From positions 1 to 64,000 of the forward strand of contig CAVCIU010000001.1 of the NCBI GenBank assembly GCA_963602355.1: DNA of 64,000 bases, given 5' to 3'. The notes under the pieces were generated by a model. It saw only the letters and a program-made list of their open reading frames with translations. It had not been told where the DNA came from and ran no database searches. Source of the DNA: UBA791 sp963602355 (lineage in GTDB: Bacteria; Cyanobacteriota; Vampirovibrionia; Gastranaerophilales; Gastranaerophilaceae). Shown here piece by piece: positions 50,226 through 57,891 of this stretch (positions are counted from its first letter, which is position 1; each line of letters begins with the position of its first letter). Both the position numbers and the translations under genes were made by a program.

Positions 50226-51950
50226 ATGACATATCCAGTATACACACTTAAAAACGAATGCCACGATTGTTATAAATGCGTAAGAGAATGTCATATCAAA
50301 GCCATTAAATTCCAAGACGGCAGTGCCTCTGTAATCAAAGACAAATGTATTGCTTGCGGACACTGCGTAAAGGTTTGTCCTTCTGGCGCCAAAAAAGTTA
50401 GAAACGATATCGATAAGGTTAAAACCCTTATGGTTCTTCAAAAACAGGTATATGTTTCCCTTGCACCAAGCTGGGCGGGAATTTATGATTTAACACCAGC
50501 ACAAATGGTTGCTGTACTTAAAAAACTAGGTTTTTATGCAGTGAGTGAAACTGCTTTAGGGGCTCAACAAGTTTCTATTAAAACAGCAGAAATGCTTAAT
50601 AATGGCGAAAATGGCTTGTACATTTCAAGTGCATGCCCTGTAATTGTTGATTATATTAGATATTACAAACCTGAATTTGCGAAATATATTACACCACTTG
50701 CATCTCCGGCTTTAACTCATGCAAAAATGTTGAAAGAAAAATACGGAGATAACATTAGTGTTGTATTTATTGGACCTTGTATCGGAAAGAAAAACGAAGC
50801 CGATTCAAACCCTGATTTTATAGATGCAGCTTTGACTTTTGAAGAATTAAATTACTGGATAAGTGAAGACTTTATCAATGTAAGCGAAATTGAAGTAAAT
50901 AGTGGCGATAAATTTGTTCCAGAAGAAGCCTTTGAAGGTGCTTTATATCCTGTTGAAGGCGGAATGAACGACACAATTAAAGAGGTTGGCATAAATAAAG
51001 ATGTTACACTTGTAAAAATTAGCGGATTAGAAAACTTTGATAATTTTGTTGAAGGATTAAATGCTAATTCACTTAATAATAATGTTTTTATAGAAGCTTT
51101 GTCTTGTGAAACAGGTTGTATAAATGGACCATGTATTGCAAGCAAAAAGGCTGGTTTAGCAATAACGACAGACATTTTATCAAAAATAAAACACAGAGAC
51201 AATGTTCCTACAGTTGCAGAAACAGTTTTTGAAAAAGAATACGTAAGCAAACCAATAGTTGAAGATGATATCAAATTTGCAGATATCACAAACGCATTAA
51301 AGAAAATTGGTAAACACACTCCAGAAGACGAATTAAATTGCGGAGGTTGCGGATATTCGACTTGTCGTGATATGGCAAAAGCACTTGTAAACGGTGATGC
51401 AGAACCTTCAATGTGCGTTTCATATATGAGAAAAATTGCCATGCGAAAAGCAGCAGCAATGTTACGTTGTATGCCTTCTGCCATTGTTATGGTGGATAAA
51501 GACTTGAACATTGTTGAAGCAAACGATGCCTTTATGAAAATGTTCTGCGGTGATATGTACGAAATCTTCGCATCAAGAAAAGAAGGTTTATCTGGCGCAT
51601 CTTTAGACAGAATTATTTCTTTCAGCGATATTTTCAGCCAATTACTTAAATCGGGTGGTGATATACACAAATCACATTACCAAATTAAAAACAAATTGTA
51701 CGATATAAGCGCATTTACGATTGAAGACGGAGAAATTGTAGGTGCCGTAATAACCGACGTTACAAAAGCAGAAATCGATAGAGAAAAAATCGCCGCAAAA
51801 GCAAGAGAAGTTATTACAAAAAATATTACCAAAGTTCAAGAAATAGCATGCCTGTTGGGTGAACACATGGTTGAGACAGAGGTTCTTCTAAATTCTATTG
51901 CAGAAGATTACTCTAACGATAATTCAGACGACGACGGAGAAGAAATGTAA
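50226..51950 (+). CDS. hydS: Sensory-type [FeFe]-hydrogenase with PAS domain (group C-like)
   Basis: 574 residues. Two N-terminal [4Fe-4S] sites (CHDCYKCVREC, CIACGHCVKVCP), then the H-cluster domain with ligands Cys137 (SSACPV), Cys185 (GPCIGK), Cys294 and Cys298 (LSCETGC). The position before Cys137, normally the proton-relay Cys, is Ala136, as in HydS-type sensors. Next a Fe-S motif (CGGCGYSTC, about 375) and a PAS domain (about 410-525, ending in a coiled tail). It is predicted to sense H2 or redox state and signal rather than turn over H2 fast. It is coupled to the phosphatase next to it. Confidence 0.88.
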   Translation: MTYPVYTLKNECHDCYKCVRECHIKAIKFQDGSASVIKDKCIACGHCVKVCPSGAKKVRNDIDKVKTLMVLQKQVYVSLAPSWAGIYDLTPAQMVAVLKKLGFYAVSETALGAQQVSIKTAEMLNNGENGLYISSACPVIVDYIRYYKPEFAKYITPLASPALTHAKMLKEKYGDNISVVFIGPCIGKKNEADSNPDFIDAALTFEELNYWISEDFINVSEIEVNSGDKFVPEEAFEGALYPVEGGMNDTIKEVGINKDVTLVKISGLENFDNFVEGLNANSLNNNVFIEALSCETGCINGPCIASKKAGLAITTDILSKIKHRDNVPTVAETVFEKEYVSKPIVEDDIKFADITNALKKIGKHTPEDELNCGGCGYSTCRDMAKALVNGDAEPSMCVSYMRKIAMRKAAAMLRCMPSAIVMVDKDLNIVEANDAFMKMFCGDMYEIFASRKEGLSGASLDRIISFSDIFSQLLKSGGDIHKSHYQIKNKLYDISAFTIEDGEIVGAVITDVTKAEIDREKIAAKAREVITKNITKVQEIACLLGEHMVETEVLLNSIAEDYSNDNSDDDGEEM

Positions 51951-53107
51951 TGTTTATCGACATCGACGTTGCACAAGAAAAAAAATATAACCAAAACACC
52001 TTCGGTGATTACTTTACCTCAAAAAGATTTCCAGACTCTGGAAGACTTCTTGCGGTGCTTTCTGACGGACTAGGTAGCGGAATTAAGGCCAATATTTTAG
52101 CATGTATGACTTCAACTATGCTTTTAAAGTTTATGGAAGAAGGAACAAGTATTAAAAAAGCTTGCGAAACAGTTATGAACTCTCTTCCTGTTTGTCAGGT
52201 TAGAAAGATAAGCTATTCAACGTTTTCAGCACTTGATTGCAACGAAAACGGAACGGCAAAAATAGTTGAAGAGGGTAATCCTCAATTTTTGTGGATTAGA
52301 AACGGCGAAGTTTTAGAACCAGAGTTTGAAGTTTTAACATCAAAAGAATTTCCAAACAGACACATGCATATTTATCATTTAAAAATGCAAACAAATGATA
52401 GATTGGTATTCTGTTCAGACGGTGTAACTCAAGCTGCACTTGGTACAAAAAATTTAAGACTTGGTTTAAGACGAGAAGGCTTGATTGAAATTGTTAAAAA
52501 AGAATTGGAAAAAGAACCAGATATTTCAAGTTCAAATTTAGCTAAAAGAATTGTAAAACAAGCTATTTTAACTGAACCAGACAGAAAGCCGAAGGACGAT
52601 GTTTCAGCAGTTTGCGTTTATTACAGAGAACCAAGAAATGCGGTAGTCTTTACTGGCCCACCTTATCACCAATCAAAAGATAAATTTTATGCTCAAGCTT
52701 TAATTGATTTTAACGGTAAAAAAGCAATTTCAGGAGGAACAACTGCAAATCTTGTTTCAAGAGAATTAAACATTCCAATAAAAACGAACATAAATTTGAA
52801 TATAGGTAAACTTCCTGCAATTTCTTATATGGAAGGAATTGATTTAGTAACAGAAGGTATCTTAACATTAACTAAAGCTTGTGAATATCTTGAAACAGGC
52901 GAAGTTGAGAACGATGCGGCGGGAGACCTTGTAAAATTTATGCTTGATACAGATTGCATAACTTTTATGGTTGGTGCAAAATTAAATCAGGCACATTACG
53001 ATCCAAATTTACCTATCGAAATTGAAATTCGTAAAAATGTCATAAAAAAGATTTCAGATATTCTGGAAACTAAATATTTTAAAAAAGTAACAGTTCAATA
53101 CATGTAA
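51950..53107 (+). CDS. SpoIIE-type PP2C phosphatase linked to sensory hydrogenase
   Basis: 385 residues. The PP2C/SpoIIE domain (about 1-220) has the metal-binding Asp in VLSDGLGSGIKAN and FCSDGVTQAALG and the final DDVSAVCVYY. Residues 225-385 form an extra alpha/beta domain (KKAISGGTTANLVSRELN, then EIEIRKNVIKKISDIL) typical of hydrogenase-associated versions. TAATG overlap with the sensory hydrogenase indicates stoichiometric expression. It should dephosphorylate a Ser/Thr-phosphoprotein, perhaps an anti-sigma antagonist. No such target or kinase lies in the window. Confidence 0.88.
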   Translation: MFIDIDVAQEKKYNQNTFGDYFTSKRFPDSGRLLAVLSDGLGSGIKANILACMTSTMLLKFMEEGTSIKKACETVMNSLPVCQVRKISYSTFSALDCNENGTAKIVEEGNPQFLWIRNGEVLEPEFEVLTSKEFPNRHMHIYHLKMQTNDRLVFCSDGVTQAALGTKNLRLGLRREGLIEIVKKELEKEPDISSSNLAKRIVKQAILTEPDRKPKDDVSAVCVYYREPRNAVVFTGPPYHQSKDKFYAQALIDFNGKKAISGGTTANLVSRELNIPIKTNINLNIGKLPAISYMEGIDLVTEGILTLTKACEYLETGEVENDAAGDLVKFMLDTDCITFMVGAKLNQAHYDPNLPIEIEIRKNVIKKISDILETKYFKKVTVQYM

Positions 53108-53117
53108 GGAGAATTAA

Positions 53118-53375
53118 ATGGAAAAGATTAAAGTTGACATATGCTTAGGAACAACGTGTTTTGTTATGGGTGGTTCAAATTTACAAGAACTAATCGACAC
53201 TATTCCTAGAAAATATGGTGATAAAGTTGAAGTAAACGGAAGCACTTGCTTAGAAATGTGTTCACAAAATACTGAATACTCTAAAGCTCCTTACGTAAGA
53301 GTAAACGACGAAATAATTTCTGAAGCTACAGTAGAAAAAGTTTTAGAAAAAATTAATGAAATTTTAAATAAATAA
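53118..53375 (+). CDS. Thioredoxin-like [2Fe-2S] ferredoxin, copy 2
   Basis: 85 residues. Cysteines in CLGTTCFVMGG and NGSTCLEMCSQ correspond to the cluster ligands of copy 1 (49989-50225). The loop is longer (NTEYSKAPYV). It is just ahead of the group-B-like hydrogenase, so likely its electron partner. AAGGAG upstream of the ATG. Confidence 0.85.
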   Translation: MEKIKVDICLGTTCFVMGGSNLQELIDTIPRKYGDKVEVNGSTCLEMCSQNTEYSKAPYVRVNDEIISEATVEKVLEKINEILNK

Positions 53376-53418
53376 TAGTATAATTTTATATGTAAAAAGA
53401 AGAATGGAAGACAGGAAA

Positions 53419-54858
53419 ATGAATAATAACGCACAATCAATACATTTAAAAAAAGAAATTTTGATTAGACTTGTAAAAGCATTTTTCTCAGATGACTTTG
53501 CAGAAAACACAAGACTAATTCCCTATGACATGAGACCAAAAGGAGCAGAAGTTCCTTATAGATGTTGTATCTATAAAGAAAGAGCTATCCTTAAAGATAG
53601 AGCTATCGCTGGCTTAGGTTTCCAAATTGAGGAAGATGATGAAAGAAAATCACTTCATACATACGCAAAAGAAGCTTTAAAAAGAACAGAACTTGATAAT
53701 AGAAACTTAACAGTATTACAAGCAGCATGTAAAGGTTGCGTATCAAGTCAAATTCACGTAACAGACTTATGTCAAGGTTGCGTTGCAAGACCTTGCGAAA
53801 AAACATGTAAGTTTGGTGCAATATCAATCGTTGACGGCAAATCTCACATTGACACAACAAAATGTAAAAAATGTAAGATGTGTATGAACGCTTGTCCATA
53901 TAGCGCAATCGTACAAACAACAGTACCTTGCGAAGCTGCATGTCCAGTTGGCGCTATTTCAAAAGACGAAACTGGTTTTGCAAGTATTGATTTTGAAAAA
54001 TGTATCAGCTGTGGTAAATGTATTGCAGCATGCCCATTTGGTGCAGTACACGAAAGAAGCCAATTAATTGATATTTTAAAAGCTATTAAATCAGACAAAA
54101 AAGTTGTTGCAATGATTGCACCATCAATCGTTGGACAATTCCCAGGAACACTTTATCAATTAAAAACAGCTATTTTAAAAGCTGGTTTTGATGAGGTAAT
54201 TGAAGTTGCACAAGGTGCAGATATCACAACAAAAAATGAAGCTGCTGAATTCAAAGAAAGAATGGAAGAAGGCGCAAGCTTCATGACAACATCTTGTTGT
54301 GCAGCTTACAACAACCTTGTTGCAAAACACTTACCAGAAATCAAACCTTTTGTTTCAACAACAAAAACTCCATTGTACTACACAGCAGAACTTGTTAAGA
54401 AAGAACAACCTGAATCAATTACAGTATTTGTAAGCCCTTGTGTTGCAAAACGTTCTGAAGGTAAAGCAAATGACAATGTAGATTTCGTAATGAGCTACGA
54501 AGAACTTGGCGCAGTATTCATCGGACGTCAAATCGACGTATTAAATTGCGAAGAAACAGAATTTGAAACAAAAAGTTCAAAACAAGGTAGAAAATTCGGT
54601 GTTTCTGGTGGTGTTGCAAGCGCAGTTCAATTCTTAGCACCAGAAGCTAAACCATGTATTATCAATGGTTTAAATAAAACTACAATCAAAGAATTGAAAC
54701 AATATGCTACAAAAGGCGAATGCGCTGGTTGCAATATGATAGAAGTTATGAGTTGCGAAGGCGGTTGTGCTGGCGGTAATGCTACAATCAACCAACCAAG
54801 AATCTCTGCTAAACAACTTAACCAACTTCTTGAAAACAGTGAAGATATTACAGAATAA
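53419..54858 (+). CDS. [FeFe]-hydrogenase, group B-like
   Basis: 479 residues from ATG 53419 (GGAAG 8 nt upstream; ATG 53404 is an alternative). The N-terminal part has an unusual Cys-rich region (CKGCVSS, CQGCVARPCEKTC) and ferredoxin sites (CKKCKMCMNAC, CISCGKCIAACP). The H-cluster domain has TSCCAAY (Cys293/Cys294), SPCVAK (Cys341) and MSCEGGC (Cys446/Cys450). TSCC is intact, so proton relay and catalysis are expected, unlike the sensory copy. It produces or consumes H2 with ferredoxin. The maturation genes hydE, hydF and hydG are not in the window. Confidence 0.9.
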   Translation: MNNNAQSIHLKKEILIRLVKAFFSDDFAENTRLIPYDMRPKGAEVPYRCCIYKERAILKDRAIAGLGFQIEEDDERKSLHTYAKEALKRTELDNRNLTVLQAACKGCVSSQIHVTDLCQGCVARPCEKTCKFGAISIVDGKSHIDTTKCKKCKMCMNACPYSAIVQTTVPCEAACPVGAISKDETGFASIDFEKCISCGKCIAACPFGAVHERSQLIDILKAIKSDKKVVAMIAPSIVGQFPGTLYQLKTAILKAGFDEVIEVAQGADITTKNEAAEFKERMEEGASFMTTSCCAAYNNLVAKHLPEIKPFVSTTKTPLYYTAELVKKEQPESITVFVSPCVAKRSEGKANDNVDFVMSYEELGAVFIGRQIDVLNCEETEFETKSSKQGRKFGVSGGVASAVQFLAPEAKPCIINGLNKTTIKELKQYATKGECAGCNMIEVMSCEGGCAGGNATINQPRISAKQLNQLLENSEDITE

Positions 54859-54879
54859 GAAAGAAAAGGAATAAAAAAA

Positions 54880-55410
54880 ATGTTAAAATCATCTGATGCT
54901 TTAATAATTATGATAGATATGCAAGAAAAACTTGTAAAAGCTACTAATGCTGAGAATGAAGTCAAGCAGGCAGAAAAGATTATTAAAGCAGCAGAGATTT
55001 TAGACATTCCAGTTCTTGTAAGTGAGCAATACCCAAAAGGTCTTGGTCAAACTGTTGAAGTTCTTAAAAACGATAAACAAAAATATGTTGAAAAAACTTC
55101 TTTCTCTCTTTTAAAAGAAGAAACTGCCGTTGATATGATAAAACTTTTCCATAAAAAACAAATCGTTTTATTCGGTATCGAAACTCATATTTGCGTTTAC
55201 CAAACTGCAATGGACTTAATCAAAAAAGGTTATGAAGTATATCTAATCAAAGATGCTTGCAAAAGCAGAAAAGAATACGAATACAATACAGGTATTGATT
55301 TAATGCGCCAAAACGGTGTTAAAATTTCTTGCGTTGAAATAGCTTTATTTGAATTCTTAGAATCTTCTAAACACCCTCATTTCAAAGAAGTTCAACAACT
55401 TATTAAGTAA
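54880..55410 (+). CDS. Isochorismatase-family hydrolase
   Basis: 176 residues. Catalytic Asp in IIMIDMQEKLV (about 11), Lys in YVEKTSFSLL and the nucleophile Cys in GIETHICVYQTAMDL (about 106). The pattern matches the YcaC/isochorismatase-like hydrolases rather than nicotinamidase (no metal HxH site is seen). It is 21 bp after the hydrogenase gene with AAAGGA upstream, so possibly in the same operon. The substrate is unknown. Confidence 0.88.
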   Translation: MLKSSDALIIMIDMQEKLVKATNAENEVKQAEKIIKAAEILDIPVLVSEQYPKGLGQTVEVLKNDKQKYVEKTSFSLLKEETAVDMIKLFHKKQIVLFGIETHICVYQTAMDLIKKGYEVYLIKDACKSRKEYEYNTGIDLMRQNGVKISCVEIALFEFLESSKHPHFKEVQQLIK

Positions 55411-55451
55411 CATTGTTGTATTTTATAAGTATTTAAGGTAAAATATCATCT

Positions 55452-55760
55452 ATGAAAGATTGTATATTTTGTAAAATTGCGAATAAAGAAATTCCTAGCG
55501 AATTTTTATATGAAAACGACTATTTATTTGTAATTAAAGACATTAATCCAAAAGCCCCTATTCACTTGCTTGTTATAACAAAAGAACACGCAGCGAATTT
55601 GAATGAAATTAATGATGAAAAACTTTTGGCAGAAATTTTAAAAGGTATTAAAGCTGTTTGTGAAAAATTAAACATAAAAGAATACAAAACAGTTATTAAT
55701 ACTGGTAAATCTGCTGGACAAGAAGTGTTCCACTTCCACGCACATATTTTAGCTCAATAA
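55452..55760 (+). CDS. HIT-family (HINT-like) nucleotide hydrolase
   Basis: 102 residues. CIFCKIANKEIPSEFLYEND at the N-terminus, GQEVFHFHAHILAQ at the very end. The HxHxH histidine triad is complete, but the protein stops immediately after it, without the usual 8-10 further residues. Acts on purine nucleoside phosphoramidates. A TAAAAT element lies 7 nt before the start and no clear ribosome site is seen. Confidence 0.9.
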   Translation: MKDCIFCKIANKEIPSEFLYENDYLFVIKDINPKAPIHLLVITKEHAANLNEINDEKLLAEILKGIKAVCEKLNIKEYKTVINTGKSAGQEVFHFHAHILAQ

Positions 55761-55789
55761 TGGTCAAAAAAAAATAAAAAGGATTAAAC

Positions 55790-56635
55790 ATGACAAATAA
55801 AGGTCAATATTACAGAGAATTAACACCTTCTGGCTTTGGCATTGCGATAAAAATCAAAGATGTTTTATTTTCAGAACAATCAAAATACCAAAAAATCGAA
55901 ATCATTGATACAGATTCACAACTTGGTAAAATGATTACACTAAACGGTCTTATGTACGCAACAGAAGGCGACGAATACTATTACAGTGAAATGGTTACAC
56001 ACGTTCCACTTTTAAACCACAAATGCCCTAAAAACGTTCTAGTAATTGGTGGTGGAACAGGTGCTACAACAAAAGAAATTTTAAAACACGACACTATTGA
56101 AAAAGTTGTTATTGTTGATATTGACGAAATGGTAGTAAATACTTGTAAAAAATATTTACCGTCAATTTCAAGCGGCTTAGATGACCCTAGAGTCGAAGTC
56201 TTGATTATGGATGCATTTGAATACATTAAAGATAAAAAAGATATGTTTGATGTAATCATAATTTGCACCCCAACACCACTTGGTCCAGGAGTTGGAGAAT
56301 TTACAAACCAATTCTACGACAATATCAAAGCTGCTATGAGAAAAAATGGCATTTTGGTTGTACAATCAGAAGCTCCAGTTACAAAAGACGAAGATTCTTT
56401 ATCATTGTATAAGTTACTTTTGGAAGAATTTAAAGTTGTAGAATCATACTCTTCACCACTTCCAACATATCCAGGGGGTTATTGGGTTTGGGCAATCTGT
56501 TCTGACACGTCATATCCAGCAGAAGATATTGATGAAGAACGTTGCGAAAAAATTTCAAACCAATGCAAACTTTATACAAAAAAATACCACGCAAAATGTT
56601 TTAAAGCACAAACCTTGCTTGACGAATTACAATAG
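55790..56635 (+). CDS. speE: Spermidine synthase (polyamine aminopropyltransferase)
   Basis: 281 residues. MITLNGLMYATEGDEYYYSE, VLVIGGGTGATTKEIL (decarboxylated-SAM site, about 82-97), VEVLIMDAFEYI, and C-terminal PTYPGGYWVWAICSD. It transfers an aminopropyl group to putrescine. Substrate range (spermidine or other polyamines) is not set by sequence alone. AAGGA upstream. No speD or speA near. Confidence 0.93.
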   Translation: MTNKGQYYRELTPSGFGIAIKIKDVLFSEQSKYQKIEIIDTDSQLGKMITLNGLMYATEGDEYYYSEMVTHVPLLNHKCPKNVLVIGGGTGATTKEILKHDTIEKVVIVDIDEMVVNTCKKYLPSISSGLDDPRVEVLIMDAFEYIKDKKDMFDVIIICTPTPLGPGVGEFTNQFYDNIKAAMRKNGILVVQSEAPVTKDEDSLSLYKLLLEEFKVVESYSSPLPTYPGGYWVWAICSDTSYPAEDIDEERCEKISNQCKLYTKKYHAKCFKAQTLLDELQ

Positions 56636-56636
56636 A

Positions 56637-56843
56637 CTATTGTTTTAAAATATTTATATCAAAATTTAAAATTTTTGCAAATTTAGCAACTAAAAAAAAT
56701 TTTGGGTGTTGTAATCCTGATTCTATCAAAGATATTGTTCTTGTTGAGACTCCTAACTTTTCAGCAAGTTGTTCTTGAGAATAATCATTTTTTATTCTTT
56801 CAATTTTTAATGTTTTGCCAAACTTTTTTAAATCATAATCCAT
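56637..56843 (-). CDS. XRE-family helix-turn-helix regulator
   Basis: 68 residues with a single HTH (FGKTLKIERIKNDYSQEQLA, EKLGVSTRTISLIESGLQHP in two parts). Such small Cro/CI-like proteins regulate nearby genes. It is divergent from the acyltransferase gene, the simplest target. Codon use is even more AT-rich than the neighbours. Confidence 0.85.
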   Translation of the reverse strand: MDYDLKKFGKTLKIERIKNDYSQEQLAEKLGVSTRTISLIESGLQHPKFFLVAKFAKILNFDINILKQ

Positions 56844-56940
56844 AAATACATGTTATTGTCTTGACTATTGTATTTCTATATAGTATTATTCATATTATTT
56901 GATGTTTATATCATAAAAAATACTCTTTAATTTATAAATC

Positions 56941-57522
56941 ATGAAAAAAATTTCCAATCAAATATATAAAATAAAACGAGAATTGAAAAGAATATGCAAT
57001 AAAATATTCAAGACAAATTTTCCAATCCATAAAAATGTTTTTATTGGAAAAAATGTTAAATATGACAAAACAGTAGTTCTTGGTGGAGATCTAAAAATTG
57101 GTGATGAGAGTTATATAAGAGCCTATTCTGAAATAGGATCATGCGTTGAAATTGGAAAATATTGTTCAATTGCAAACAATGTAATTATTGCGCCACCGGA
57201 ACACGATTATAGTAAATTTTCAACGAGATGGGATAATAAACCAAATAAAATTACAATTATAGAAAATGATGTCTGGATAGGAACACAATCCATTATTTTA
57301 CAAGGAGTAAAAATAGGTAATGGAGCTATTGTCGGGGCAAATTCGGTCGTAACAAAAGACATACCACCATACGCAATAGTGGTAGGTTCCCCTGCAAAAA
57401 TTTTAAAATTTCGTTTTAATAATGAAACAATACAAAAACTTCTAAGTCTTAAATGGTGGAATTTACCGCCTAATGAAATTGAAAAAATGAAGAAATCATC
57501 ATTACAAAATATTTTACAATAG
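56941..57522 (+). CDS. Hexapeptide-repeat acyltransferase (LbH family)
   Basis: 193 residues. Left-handed beta-helix repeats (VEIGKYCSIANNVIIAPP, then IENDVWIGTQSIILQGVKIG, GNGAIVGANSVVTKDIPPYA in parts), a His in PPEHDYSKF likely serving catalysis, and the closing VVGSPAKILKFRF. It resembles O-acetyltransferases that modify surface sugars (CatB/WbbJ/VatD type). No ribosome site; a TATAAA box stands four bases before the ATG. It lies between unrelated genes with its XRE neighbour, so the pair may be recently acquired. Confidence 0.85.
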   Translation: MKKISNQIYKIKRELKRICNKIFKTNFPIHKNVFIGKNVKYDKTVVLGGDLKIGDESYIRAYSEIGSCVEIGKYCSIANNVIIAPPEHDYSKFSTRWDNKPNKITIIENDVWIGTQSIILQGVKIGNGAIVGANSVVTKDIPPYAIVVGSPAKILKFRFNNETIQKLLSLKWWNLPPNEIEKMKKSSLQNILQ

Positions 57523-57891
57523 ATTTTCGTAAACAGAAATATCTCTTGATGCTAAAGGTTTTGGAATAAAATCAACATTGTATCTTTCTGCAATCATTCT
57601 TATATTAGAAGCTGCAGAACAGATATAGATTTTTGTTTTGTAATACTGTTTTAGCATTTGAATTTGTTGAATTAACCATTCGCCTGCGTATAGAGGTTCA
57701 AAATCATACTCCATGTGTAAATCTGTTATGATTAAATCATAAGGGTCAGAAACCATTCCAAATACTAAATCATACGCATCTCGAGCTGATAATGCAGTAT
57801 CAATTTCTATATCTTTGTAATTGCAAAGCATATTTTCCTTGTGATAAGCAACCCAACTTCTTGAATCATCAACTATTAGTACTTTTTTCAT
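57514..57891 (-). CDS. Stand-alone response regulator receiver
   Basis: 125 residues, receiver domain only. VDDSRS near the N-terminus, phosphoacceptor Asp in LIITDLHMEYDF (about 55), Ser/Ala region ICSAAS and Lys in FIPKPL. It overlaps the 3' end of the adenylate cyclase gene by 23 bp, so the two are produced together. It may modulate the cyclase or act as a phosphate sink. Confidence 0.88.
   Translation of the reverse strand: MKKVLIVDDSRSWVAYHKENMLCNYKDIEIDTALSARDAYDLVFGMVSDPYDLIITDLHMEYDFEPLYAGEWLIQQIQMLKQYYKTKIYICSAASNIRMIAERYNVDFIPKPLASRDISVYENLL

Noticed and set aside
50852..51670. 272-codon leftward frame
   Set aside because: Antisense shadow of the sensory hydrogenase; the forward frame has clear motifs.
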